64,000 nt of DNA, from contig JAMJFZ010000770.1 of NCBI GenBank assembly GCA_026225945.1, positions 3,782,001 through 3,846,000 on the forward strand. The letters run 5' to 3'. A program made the translations under genes and the position numbers. The first letter of the stretch is position 1. Each line of letters opens with the position of its first letter. The notes under the pieces were generated by a model. The model searched no databases. It saw nothing but the letters and a program-made list of their open reading frames with translations, and had not been told where the DNA came from. Shown one piece after another: positions 45,538 to 57,060 of this stretch. This DNA is from Cricetomys ansorgei (lineage: Eukaryota; Chordata; Mammalia; Rodentia; Nesomyidae).

Positions 45538-45852
45538 TGTTGTAGAAGTTTATTTCCAGTTATGCTTAAAATTGTTTCGCACACTGTTGGGAAAAGGGCT
45601 GCCTAGGCCTTGGCATTTTGTATTGTCTTCAAGTGGTGGCTTTATGTAACAGATGTTTGATGCCTCATGATCTGCACATGAGGAGCTTTGGTATCAATAA
45701 ATACCCCTGAAATGAGATGCTTGGGGTTCCACGGTCCAGTATGGTGCTTCACCATAATAGTGGTTCCCTCTGCTGAGGTCTGGCAGGGTTTGCACCTATG
45801 AAAATGCCTCCATGTCTTCCTTGCTGAGCCACATCATAGGTGTTCCATTACA
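45538..45852 (+). repeat. Solo LTR (class II ERV-like), copy B
   Basis: 315 bp beginning TGTTGTAGAAG and ending CCATTACA, with AATAAA at 45696-45701. Homologous along its length to the LTR at 40352-40667. Flanking hexamers AGAAGG (45532-45537) and AGGAGG (45853-45858) differ at one position and are compatible with a 6-bp target duplication, the size usual for class II endogenous retroviruses. Confidence 0.75.
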
Positions 45853-47445
45853 AGGAGGAAATGCTGCACCACCTGATTACGAAACAGTAGACCTGTGACA
45901 GAACCCCAGGCTTGATGTCTTCTGCAGCCGCTCTCAGAAAGTGCCTAACCCTCCAGGCTGGGGAAAGCTTTTTTTACTGTGGGTAATCAATTGGTGAAGA
46001 GAAACCCTGAGCCAAATGGAGCTCCTTGGACAGATGCAGGACTTTTCAGAGCCGTGGGTGGAAATGCTGGTGTGCTGGCCTGTCGACAAAAAGCTGAGGC
46101 ACAGCGTTTCCTAAATGTGTCTGATCATGCCCAGCTCTGCAGAGCAGTCAGGAGGATGATGACTTGGGCCCTGTATGCACACGACTGTGAACCTTCTGGG
46201 TAGAAAAGGCCTTTAAATCAGCACGTAATTGATGCCACTGGGGCAGGTGAAAAACAGGGGGTATACAAACAAGGGTACTAGGACCCAGGTGTTTCAATTC
46301 CTTGTAATAACAAATGCATGTGTCTAAAGCCCAGTTGGAGTTAGGGTCCTGTCACTTGCAGCTGACAGAATGAACTGTCTAACTGTAGTAGTTAAAAAGT
46401 GCAGCTGTTCCTAGGGTTCTGTTACTCAATAAATCGGTCTTCACACACATTATTCATTTAAAAAAAAAAAAAAACAACCCAGACAGAGGTAGGTCATGTA
46501 TGTGTAACTTATACAGTGAGGCTGACAGGTACTACTGTCCAGGTTGAGCTTTGTACATCTTCTGCGGGGTTTTCCTTCTCATACTATAGACCCTTGGGTC
46601 ACACAGTGCATTAGCCTTGAGAAATACGCAAGCCATCCCCAAATCCCCAATACTTGTAGCATTTATCCCTGCCTAGCACTTGAATGGCAGGGATTTGCTT
46701 TCATCCTGATTGGTTGAAATCCTTCTTGGATGTCCTTTGCAGAGTAACACAACCTTCTCCTCCCCGAGAAGCCATGCCAGATTGCGCCTTTGGCTGCAAA
46801 GTGCAATGGGGAAATCATGGAGGAGGGTGAATGGAACAAGAGGAGATGGCCTGAGAACCTGAACTCAGTTCCCAGGGGACACAACCATTGTTTGGATAAA
46901 TCTCATAGGTCTCTGCCCCAGAATGACTTATAGAACTTCTGATCCCAGGGAAAGAAAGGGAAGTACCCTCTTGTCTAGGTATCTGGGATATGGAAGGTCT
47001 GTCTATCCTCTGGTCCACCCACGCCTATGGTCAGAAGTCTAGGACAAAGTAAGACATTCTCTGCCTACAGGATACCTTGTTCCTCAGAGAATCCAGCCAC
47101 ATTCTTCACTTCCACTACTTTCCCCATGGGTAGAAGTGGGGATAAATGCCAGGAGACACAGACAACCAGCCTACATTATCGTTACCCAAGATTTCAAAGT
47201 CCTTGGCTCCAAGTTGCCCAGCCTGACTGACTCTCCACTTGACGGGAGTGACTACTCCACTCCAGTCACAGCAGCTGGTGCTCACCTTCCTCTTTAGAGG
47301 GACATTACCTGTCCACCCTGCAGGTAGGAGCTCAGACCCAAAGGCTTCCAGCTTTTAGAGCAACTGAGTACCCAGGTGCCTGAAGGAACCTTGAATGTAT
47401 CTCCTTAAGCTATGCCCTCTCCAAACCCCCATCCCAGGTAAAGAA
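45853..47445. other. Mostly unassigned; polyadenylated-looking end near 46475
   Basis: The only feature is at 46340-46475, where GGGTCCTGTCACTTGCAGCT resembles an LTR 3' end and a CAATAAATCGG signal is followed about 35 bp later by an A run (about 46460-46474). This may be the 3' end of an old retroposed transcript; no source gene was recognised. Confidence 0.3.
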
Positions 47446-47879
47446 TGAGATATAGTCTTTAATATATTCAGTGCAAGCACAGCAAGACAATCTAAACAGG
47501 AACAAAATGCCTTCTTGTTTATTTACAGCAGACGCTGTATAATCTAATCACCTCCCCTGTCCTACCCACCCAGCACTGCAATGTAGCAGGTGTTCTACGA
47601 AGACCAATGAGGTGCCCAAGCCATAAGTTCCCTCCTTTGCTGGCCTTGTATAAATAATTCATCTGCATGCTGATTTGATTGGCTACACCTCTGTAAATGC
47701 AGGCCAACCCACACAGTTTACTGGTGAACACAGGAGCCTTTGACCATTGTGCTCTGAACTCCAGAGTATTCAAAGACCCACCTACAGTGGGCCTCTCCAA
47801 AGCAGTCCTTGCAACCTGCCCCAGTCCAGTAGCCACTCTCTGACTGAGGCCCAGAACCTGGATCCTTCCTTCCAGCACA
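47446..47879 (-). repeat. Solo LTR candidate, minus strand
   Basis: About 434 bp with TG...CA ends. On the minus strand it has a GCCAATCA CCAAT box (antisense at 47678-47685), a TTATTTATACAAGG TATA-like box (antisense 47644-47657) about 25 bp downstream, and AATAAA (antisense 47518-47523) about 125 bp further. This spacing fits a U3-R-U5 layout. No target duplication is visible at these ends, so the boundaries or age are uncertain. The 119-codon minus-strand frame here is taken to be incidental. Confidence 0.5.
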
Positions 47880-48309
47880 GCTGACTACAAGAAGTAGACT
47901 AGTCTCTCACTATTCCCAGCAAAGCCTGACTTCCCCCAACCACTCATGGCCATGAGGGTAGCCAGGACAAGCTTTGGATGAAAGCAGCCTAGAAAATCAT
48001 TTTGGACCTAGGAAAGGCTTGAAGAATTCCACTGGAACCCTGATCCCTCATCTTCAGGTGGACTCCATGTCACCTGATGATGGCCCAGTACCCCTGTGCT
48101 CACTAATCTTCTCCCCTTCAGGCCATCCACAGCTCCCTGTTCCCACATGATCTGCCTCAAGCCAAGGCCTACCATACCACTTACCCACCATGCAATCCTG
48201 CCTTACCTCTCTTAGAACACTTGGGCTATAATCATGTCATCAAGCTTTCTCTCTCCTTACCCTACCAGGCATAGCAATGCATATACCATGATGCCATAGC
48301 TCAGAACCA
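47880..48309. other. Unique-looking sequence
   Basis: No repeat or gene was recognised. Confidence 0.35.
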
Positions 48310-48465
48310 TTTCATAAAGGTTTGAATTCCAGCTTGGTCCCTTAGTTGCTAGGTAATCTTAGGTAAGTTACTTTCCTGTGTATCACTTTGCTTCTCTGGT
48401 AATAGGTGAATGAAATAGTAACTGCCTTATGATGTCCCTTATGAATTTAGCTAATATGGGAGGGA
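48310..48465 (+). repeat. MIR SINE
   Basis: TTTGAATTCCAGCTTGGTCC, TAGTTGCTAGGTAATCTTAG, GTAAGTTACTTTCCTGTG and ATAGTAACTGCCTTATGATG: the MIR sequence of ttcaaatcc..., gctgtgtgaccttgggcaagttactt..., atagtacctacctcat... in order. Confidence 0.8.
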
Positions 48466-50715
48466 TATGAATCAATAGTTGTCCATAAAGCCTTAAAAAA
48501 AATCTGTTTCCTTAACTTGGAAACAGAATTTCCATTCAAAGCAGAATGTCACAAACAGGTGTTCTTATGCCATTTCTAATGAGAGCTCTCTGCCTTCCTT
48601 CTCCCTTGAACCCATTCTATTCAGGCCTGCTCAAGGTCACCGGGGGCCTTCATGGTGCTCAAGGTCACATGTCCTTCAGCTTCCAAAGTCCCACAGGGGT
48701 TCCTGGGCCTGGGATCATGGTGATCCTCACACCTGTTTGTCACTTGGCCGGATACACACCTCATTCCTGCTTCTTCACCCTTAGGCACCTGACTACAGCT
48801 GGTGACTCAGAGGCTCCACACTGCCTTTGTTGATTCCCAGCCAGTGCTGCCAGTAGAGAGGAGAAACAAAATTCATAAGCAGTTTTATATGAGCTGGTAG
48901 CTCGGCTAAGACAGTGTGAAGGAGTGGGAGAAGTGAGCTCTAATGATTTATTCTCTCCAGGAGTGTCTGACCTGGTTGATACTGTAGCCCAGGCTGGCTA
49001 GGAACGTCCCTTCACACAAAATCACAGACTTAAAACATTATGAAAAAGAAGTGTTTTAGTTCATGGGATTTTTGTATGTGTGATTTTTTTTTAATTATGG
49101 GAACTTGATTATACAGTTTTTGAGGGTGAATTTTGTAGATGACAATGTCTTGCCACAATGTCAGAAGGCTCCTGCTATCCAAAGCTGCCCAAATATCATC
49201 TTACCAACCCATTAGCAATTTAAAAATGGCCAAGTGGATATTTCACATTTGTCTTTAAGACTTCCATTTGCACAGCCATGTGTCCAGGTAGATACCATGT
49301 TTGATGCTGCAGCCCCAAGGCCCTCAGTTCCCACAGCTGTGGCTGATACCTGTGCCATAGGATCTGGGGTCTCATAACCCGGTAGACTTCTCACTGGAAC
49401 TCGATTCTCACAGCTTACAGCGTCTAGAACAAACTCGTCCATGAGCTGAGACAGGCACTGCCCAGCCTCAGTCCTGTCCTTGGTATGTGGTCCTCTGGTC
49501 TCCCAGGGTCCAGCTGGCCAGGAATACTCCTTGGTCTACATCCTTCCCTGCCCCATTGTGGGAGCTGACCCTGGCCTTGGCCCCTGGGCTGCTGTTTGGA
49601 TATGAGTTGATCCTAGCCCAAGCCCTGACCTCTTGTTCGCTTCAGAATGAAACAGCTCCTAGTCTCTATATACATGTCATAGTCCATTGTGAGCAGGACT
49701 TCCTTTTGGGTTGCCATGACACACGTGGAAGGATACTACCCACAATTCCCTTCCTGGACTGACTACAGTTGCCCCAGCTGCTGGTGTCCAGTCTCACTCA
49801 CAGACCCTTGGGACTTACCCAACCTTCAGAGAACAGAGTCACCTGAGGCCAGGGCCTTGCTTGGACAGATGTTTCATACCAGTGACTGATGAAAGTGAGG
49901 TGTGGACGCCTGCCTGGCAGAGCTCCAATGGCATGGCACGGGGAAGAGCTGTCGGCCTGCCGTGGTATTCCAGGCTGCTGCTGGGAAAAAGGTGCTCCTA
50001 GCTTCCAGCTGCACCCTCCTCCTCCCATCCCCCACAGCGCTGGTCCACAGCACATGGCACGTTCCCTATCAGTATCCTGGCTGTAGGCCCCTTCCTGGTG
50101 AACTCTGCCTGTATCACCCATGCCCAGAAATGATGGGAAGCTGCCCTTTGCCCCTGCGCAGCTGCAGTCAACAGGCCCATGCTTCACACAATTGGTCCCT
50201 GGCTCTAGCCTCACCTCTTATATAGAGGTGTGAAAAACAAGGCCAGGGAAAGAGGAGATACATTTTGATTTAAGACTTGGGGACCATGGCATCCATGGTC
50301 CAGGGACACTGGGTATCTGAGGACAAGAGGCCCCTGTCAATGCACTGTCATCTCAACAAGCTTGGGGCAGTCTTTCTTTCTTTTGCCTTGACAAGAGGTA
50401 TTATTATCTGGACCAGAGGTATCACCTGGTGAGAGACATCACCTGACCAGAAGTATCAACTGACCTGGAGAGTCACAGACAGCCAGGCTCCACAGTATGG
50501 CCTCCAGAATCTAGAGTTCAAGGTGAGTTAACTCTCCTACTAGAGAAGCAGAGTCGGAGACTGCCAGAGAAAAGGCAGTTAGAATCTTAGGGTCCAGCTG
50601 GGTGATAGTTCAGTGAGTCACCACATCAAACTGGGACTCTGCTGTCTCCTAGATTTTTGTAATAGGCAGACCAAGCCAGTGTTGAAGAAACTAAGGCAGG
50701 AGTTCCATGCAGCCT
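48466..50715. other. Unique-looking sequence
   Basis: No confident feature. A possible B1 scrap (GTAGCCCAGGCTGGCTAGGA, about 48980) is too short to assign. A 138-codon minus-strand frame (49798-50214) has no motif and is overlapped by plus-strand frames. Confidence 0.35.
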
Positions 50716-51060
50716 GGGGTGGTGTGCTTTACATTGCTGTGATGAAATGCCTGAGTGTAATCCTACGAGTGTATGGAGAAGAGAGGTTTGTAGACTCACA
50801 AGTCTCCTAAGGTGAGCATAGCTTCCCTTTCTCACGAGGTCCCTGGCTCTGTTTCAGGATGGAGAGTGAGAAAAGGAGCCAGGGAACCAGCTACCCAAGA
50901 ATACACTGAGCCCTCCTTTTTAGTCTCATTGCATAACCAGTCCTCTCAAGAACTAACTCACCCCTGGGAGACCCACTCCACTCCAAGAAAACAGTGTCAC
51001 TCTCTCACGAGCATGGAGTCCCATGATCAATAACATCTCCTGAGATCTGCTTTTTGAAAA
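50716..51060 (-). repeat. ERVL-MaLR LTR (MST/MLT1-like), old
   Basis: Antisense landmarks: TTTACATTGCTGTGATGAAA, TGCCTGAGTGTAATCCTACG, GAAGAGAGGTTTGTAGACTC, CATAACCAGTCCTCTCAAGA, ACTAACTCACCCCTGGGAGA and ACGAGCATGGAGTCCCATGA, in the order of a minus-strand MST/MLT1-type LTR. Confidence 0.6.
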
Positions 51061-54000
51061 CCCAATATAGCACAGGGGGACCAAGCTTTCAGGACAGACC
51101 TCCAGGGGACACAAAACATTCAAATAGGGACATCAGTAAACAGAGAAGTGGCTTTTGCCAGCCCAACCCCCCAGGTAGGACTTCCAAGGTGACCCAGGAG
51201 CTACATTAGGAGCAGTGGGTATCTGGGTCAGTGGGGTCTTAGGGAATCCTCCCACTCAGGGGGCACTGCCAGGAGCGAGCCAAATGCCTCAACAAAGAGC
51301 TGGACAGGAGACTTGGATTCCAGGAGCCACTGCTGACTCCAGGCCAGAGGGGGTTGAGGGAGGCAAGCTGCCAGCCTGCAAAGCCCAGCCCTGGGGACCC
51401 TGTGCCCAGGATACGAGGCTCCTGTCATTTTACCCTGAGAACAGGCTGCACCAGACCTGGGCAGCCTTGGGCAAGACAAGTGCTCTGGGCCTTGGACGTT
51501 GAGTGACGTATGATGTGGAGTCTCTAGGAACCAAACAGTACGTGTCTTCCCTTTCTGTACACATCAGTCATCAGGCAATGGGGACATCTTGGAGGTGCTG
51601 AGGAAAGGAGCAACTGGCTTGGCTCATGGGTCAAAGGAGCAGAGACCCATCACCCAGCAATTAGCAACTGGTCAAATGTACATGCAATTGCACTCACCTG
51701 TGAGTCTCAGGGTTCTCCTGGGATGCAATGGTGGAATAGGTGGGCACTGGGAGACTCTGTGTCCAAACCCCAGATCACCACCATTTCAAACAGTATAATG
51801 AGAGTTGTGCATGTGCCCTGAGCAAGGCTGCATGAATAACCAAAATGTCAAATATCTGAGCTGCTGGTCTATCCTTGCTGTGAGTCTCACAAGCATGAAC
51901 CACGTTCCAATTTGGTGGTCAAGTACACATGTTTCTGTTTCATAAAAATGAAGGAAGGCACTCATGATCACTTTACCTATCTTTAGAAGAAATTAAAGGC
52001 ACAAGATACTAAATGGGAGGAATGGAGTGTTAAGGGGTCCTATCCTACTCCTTGCTCCAGCATCCCCCATGGGACAACCTGGCATTTCTTAACGAACCTG
52101 GAACCCGGGGAGCCCCCACACCACAAATTTTATCACAGATGTACAGATATATCCAGTGAGCCAAGAGGATCTCTAGGGGGTGGTGTCTGCAGAGCCTTCT
52201 CAGACAAGACAGGAATCCCTACCACAGTCTCCCTGACACCAAGGATTGCAGAGGCCAGAGGTCAAGGCTTCTGGGAGACAGCTGCTTTCAGAAGTCCTAA
52301 TGACCAGTGCCTTAGACACAGAAGGCAGCCACAAATCCAGTGCTCCCAACCTAGACCAATTCTATGAAAGGCAAGGATGTACCCAAGTAGATATGCCTAC
52401 GTATGCATGTATGCACATAAGTATTCTTGTACTTTTGTGCAAGTGTGCATATAAAATAGGATTTGAAGTACATATAGACTCACATAAAATATCAATAAAC
52501 AAGAACTTGCCCATCATGAACATGGGGCTGTCGGGACCTGTGCCTGTTACTACAAACATTGTCCCTGGCCACTTGGAATGGTGAACATTGTTCCAGAGCA
52601 GAGCAGTGGACTGGTGGAATCAATGGGGTGTCAAGGGTATCAGGACGTTCTCCTACCTTCTCCAGTTCTGTGGAGAAGAGGAAACATGTTTACCAAGGCA
52701 CTGGGGGAGGCCCTTAGGACTGCAGCAGCTGCTGCGGTGAGAGTCGCTGTGATGTGGTGCCTTTATGACCACGCAGCCCTGCCTTATAACCTTGCCTGGT
52801 CACATACGCACTCTGCACCCAGGTCTCAGTGTAACTCATCTGTTATGGCAGCAGCCATGCTGACCACATGGAGCGGTACAGAGAAAGTAGCATGGGTAAT
52901 GATCAGAGAGGAAGTCAAGCCATCACACAGGCGTCTGAGAAGCCTCCATACTTGAAGAAGCTCTAGCATCCAGCTCAGATCAGTCAGCGATTTCGTAGGG
53001 TCAGGGATTCCTCTGTGGCGTGACATTTTCTTTAAATTTCATCTTTTTGTTTGAAATGAAACCTAAACATGTGAGATCCTGTGTCATCCCCAGATGTCAC
53101 CCTAGGAATACAGAGCTTTGTGTCTGGGTTTACCCAACGCTTTCTTTTCTAAAGGAGGCCCAAATGACTTCCCAGGCTGCTGTGCAAACAGTGGCTTAGT
53201 GATTGTTCAAACAGGGATAAGTGGGTGAGGATTGAGTCATCAAACACCCTTGGGGCACAGGCAGGCCTCATGCAGGCCAGCTCTGGCTGAAGCTAGTAGA
53301 GGTCTCCATGCTGCAAGCAGATGCCTGAGCGCACACTGCCCTGGGTGATTACTTGTAAGACACGCCTAGCTTCGAAATGAGACATACAGCCAAGGAGCTT
53401 CTTGCTGAGCAACACGTGCTTTGTAGTTGTTTTCCTTTTTAAAAATTAGTCATAGTCTCATACATCCCGGAGATCCAGAGCACATTAAAGAAGAAGGGAT
53501 AGAGAGAATGTAAGAGGTCGGGGAGGAGTGATGCAAAAGGCTGCCATCTGGTTATGACATGGCTGTTACAACAGTGAACACCATCATCCATCATGGATGG
53601 AGGAGGTTCCTACAAAGCCTCACCCCTTCCTTAGTACCTACTGACTATTATCTCATTTTTTTCAAGGTTATAACCATTGGGAGACTAGTCAGAAAGAAGG
53701 GTTCATAGGGAGAAAGGGGTAATGGGAGTGAATACAATTACAATTTTATATATGTATGTATGTATATTTCATATACGTATATATGGCACTAAATGACTAT
53801 GTTTTTGAGGTATTTTACTAAGTTGATAGGCCCATTAACATTTTGAGTTTGTGGTTAAGATCTTATCCATTATAATACAGGAAAAATAAAATAATATTGA
53901 TAATAGCACTAATGAGGGCACAGCATGCTCCATTGCCAAGACAATCCAGCTGATAACAAGCAGATCTTCAATTGGGATGCCCTTCTGTTATTATACCCAA

Positions 54001-54257
54001 CACTGGTTGTTTCACTTTAGCAAAACATCATCTGTCACATTAAATTAATGCCATTAATTTGAATTTTAATGGTTTTTGTAGTTTTGTTTGCATTTAATTT
54101 GTAATTGTGTTTTGGTTTTATAGCTGCATAAGAACTAAAAGCACAAGGAATTCATACTTACTCTTATGTTTGTACATATTTAAATAACAATGTGATCAAA
54201 ATAATTTTAGTCAACACTGGGGGCCTATGATATTTTGTTCCCTTCAAAATGCATATA
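51061..54257. other. Unique sequence; AT-rich from about 53.0 kb
   Basis: No repeat family was recognised. The 53.7-54.24 kb part is AT-rich, includes short TATG/TACG runs (about 53748-53790) and a 19-bp palindrome at 54042-54060. No open frame of interest. Confidence 0.35.
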
Positions 54258-54549
54258 TTTGGGGCAGCAAGGTAGCTCAGCAGGTAAAAGGATCAGCAGG
54301 TAAAAGCTGCACAGTCCTGATGATCTAAGTTTCATCTCTGTAACCCACATAAAAAATTCAGGAGTGGTGGCATACATCAGTAACCGCAGCGCCCCTACTG
54401 TGAAATGGGAGATAGAGACCGGAGAACCCCCTAGAAGCTTGTGAGGTAGCTAACCTGGAATAGCAGCATGGCAAAAGCAATGAGGTAGGGTCTGCCTCAA
54501 CAAGGAGGGAGGAGAGACTTCCAAAAGTTGCTCTCTGGCCTCCACCCAC
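54258..54549 (+). repeat. B4 SINE, left part, interrupted by a solo LTR
   Basis: GGGGCAGCAAGGTAGCTCAG begins the tRNA-derived head. A 16-bp direct duplication (TCAGCAGGTAAAAG at 54277 and 54293) lies in the head. The B1-like half and AGTTGCTCTCTGGCCTCCAC follow. Cut at 54549 after ACCCAC by the LTR; the tail continues at 55072. Confidence 0.8.
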
Positions 54550-55071
54550 TGTGGGCTAAAGAAGCAGTTGAAGCCGCTGGAATGTGCTTCCACTCCCTGC
54601 AAAGGTGAGAGGAAAGGGTGCTCAGCAGCTCCTCTTCTCAAGCCCTGGACAGAATATTGTGGGTTGCCTGCTTCTCGGAAGCAGAAGGAACATGCTTGTC
54701 TCCACTGCACCTGGATCCATCGAGTGGATGCCTTTCTCTCCCGCCTCTGGTGCCCACCCTGTGCTAATCAGGCGTCCCTACCCAGAGCACCAGGACTCCT
54801 CCCCTGCTGGAGGAGGTTTAAGGGGAACGGTTGCAATGAATAAACTGAGTTTCGTGATCCACCAGATTCGACTCCCGAGACTTCCTTTGTGTCTCGCTAT
54901 TCTCAGGGCTGAGAGTGGACAGCCCTCGTGAGAAACCACCCGACCACCCCCCTCCTTGAGTCGCACCTTCCCACCACTCAAATGCGAGCCTTCGTGCTCC
55001 TGGCCAAAGAGCGAAGCCCAGACTGGCGAGGGTCGGCGGTTCACATGCAGGAACCCGGGGAGGAACCAACA
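54550..55071 (+). repeat. Solo LTR of a class II (ERVK-type) endogenous retrovirus
   Basis: 522 bp beginning TGTGGGCTAAAG and ending AGGAACCAACA (TGT...ACA). Identical hexamers ACCCAC flank it at 54544-54549 and 55072-55077. AATAAA is at 54839-54844. Orientation is taken from that signal. The downstream third retains many CpG dinucleotides, consistent with a comparatively recent insertion. No gag, pol or env sequence is present; a solo LTR forms when the two proviral LTRs recombine. The family name is not known to me. Confidence 0.88.
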
Positions 55072-55165
55072 ACCCACTAGCCATGGCACATGAGTACCCT
55101 GGGAAGCGGTACTGACACTCAAATGCACACATACACACACAATAATAAATCAATAAATAATTTAA
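55072..55165 (+). repeat. B4 SINE, tail part
   Basis: After the second ACCCAC copy the SINE tail resumes: TAGCCATGGCACATGAGTAC, then ACTCAAATGCACACATACAC, then AATAAATCAATAAATAAT. Removing the LTR and one hexamer gives a continuous B4. Confidence 0.75.
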
Positions 55166-56619
55166 ATGCATTTATTGGTGAACTTTTAGAATAACTGAGA
55201 CTGCTCTGTAACACACAGCTAAATGCACATATCACTTAATCTTAAAAGTCCTGGGTGAAACTGGCATTGACCCAGGGAATTGTGGGAAGGGGGGGTGTAA
55301 TGGTTAAAGTCTCACATGAATTCAGATCTAGTCTTTTCAGAAGGCTAAACTAGTTGGCCACAATTTCAGATGGCTTCAGATCTTAAACTACCCATATCAT
55401 TTTCTTCTGATCCTTGGCTTCACAGCCTGGGCAGGTGTGAGTAACTCCTACACATCCAGTTAGATGCTCGTAACCTGGAAAAGTCCTTAGCATTCACCAG
55501 AGTGGCAGCTCCATACTTCACTGTCCTCAAAGGCTTGTGACTGACCCCAGACCCAGAAGCTTCGGGCTGTGTATCCCTGGGCCTTACTGTGGCAAGCACT
55601 ACCTTACTGTTACGGTACTTTCTTTGTCACCATTTGTCCCTGGGTAAAAGTAGAGGCTAGGAAAGGCTAGGTGACTTAGCTGGGACCCATAACTGAATGA
55701 CAGCATGACAGCATAAATGAATGAAAGCCTTGGGCTTGGGTCCAAATGCCTACAGAGTCTTTTTCCCATCCTACTGGTTCCCTGTCTCCAGTGCCTGCAG
55801 TGAGGAGAGAAGAGAGGACACCCTGTGTAAAGGGTGCCACTGATTCCAAACAAGCCATATTTGTTCTTCTGTGAAACAAACTAGGGATGAATTCTCCCAA
55901 TCGAAATCTCCAAACTAGGAATGATGGGTGACAGAACCCTCATCTCTCAGGAGGAAGCATCCAGAATCCTTCCTTCCAGGTGCACCGAGATGTGCTTATA
56001 TAGTCCAATCCCCACCCCTACCACACACACCCACCCTATTTAAGCAAGAGAACGAACTTCCATGGAGATATAAGGAGCTCTGTCATACATGTGCAGTGCG
56101 ATGTCAACTGCTTCCTTCGTGTCTGCGTGCTCCTCTAGAAGTTGGAGCATCTGTGGAGAGGGATTACCAGTCCCTCGCTGCCCAGCTGGAGCTCACTGCA
56201 TTGCAGGAGCCCAGGCCACTCCACGGTGGCAGAAAGAATTCCAGAAGAGTTCATCTCACATCCTGGGTTAGAGCTGGGGGATTCCCCATTGAGAAGAGAG
56301 CTCAGTAGAGATAGGAGGTGGAATGGAGTCAGGTAAGTAGTCACCTGGTCCATATTGCAGTACAGAGAGAATTCAGGCTTCCCCAGAGCCATGAACCAGG
56401 AACAAAGACCAGCTGGAGGAGTCCTGGGCTGTGGTGGGACATGAGAAAGCCAAAAGAACATGTACCCTCGAAACATGTAGGCTTAGACAGCTACCTTAAT
56501 AGTGACTTTGAACGCCAAAAGAGAGCTGGGCTCCTCAGCCATCTACCTTTCCTTTCACAGCTTCCGGTTTTGCCCGCCCTGGGAAACCAGAGAGGAAAGA
56601 TGGGTGTGTCCTTGTGTCT
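55166..56619. other. Unique-looking sequence
   Basis: No repeat or gene was recognised. Overlapping frames up to 126 codons in 55.9-56.5 kb occur on both strands, without motifs. Confidence 0.35.
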
Positions 56620-57060
56620 GGGCCTGCCGTAATGAAATCCCACAAATGAGTGTCTTCAAACAACACATTTGCACAATCCCACCCTTCTGGAGGCTGCATG
56701 TCCTAGCCAGGCTGCTGACGAGGCTATGCTCACTGTGGCTCTAGGGAGAATCCTTCCTGGCTGCTGGTGCCTGATATTCCGAGGAACTCTAGCTGTGAGA
56801 TGCCATACTACATTCACACAGTGCCTCCTTCTTGTGTGCCTCATGTCGTCTTCCCTCTGTGCTGTCCCTGTGTCCACACTTCCTCTTCCTTCAAGGAGTC
56901 AATTATCCAGATCGATGTCCCTTTTAAAGTCAGCATTTTAATTTATTCAACTTGTGAAAACTCTACTTCTGGTTAAGGACACATCTGAAAACGTAGGGTG
57001 TCAACACACCTGGGGGCGTCAACACATTAACTTGGGGGACATAATTAAATCCATACTAGA
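56620..57060 (-). repeat. MLT1 LTR (ERVL-MaLR), old
   Basis: Antisense MLT1 order: GCCGTAATGAAATCCCACAA, CTTCAAACAACACATTTGCA, CCCTTCTGGAGGCTGCATGT, CTGTGTCCACACTTCC, GGTTAAGGACACATCTGAAA and TTGGGGGACATAATTAAATC at the antisense 5' end. Near full length. Confidence 0.75.

Noticed and set aside
40352..45852. A 5.5-kb provirus bounded by the two related LTRs
   Set aside because: MaLR sequence continues immediately after the first LTR, and ordinary SINE/L1 sequence fills the interval.
48960..49005. B1-like scrap GTAGCCCAGGCTGGC
   Set aside because: Under 50 bp of similarity; not enough to call an insertion.
51250..51275. CTCF-like motif CTCAGGGGGCAC
   Set aside because: The core AGGGGGCA fits but the upstream CCASY part does not.
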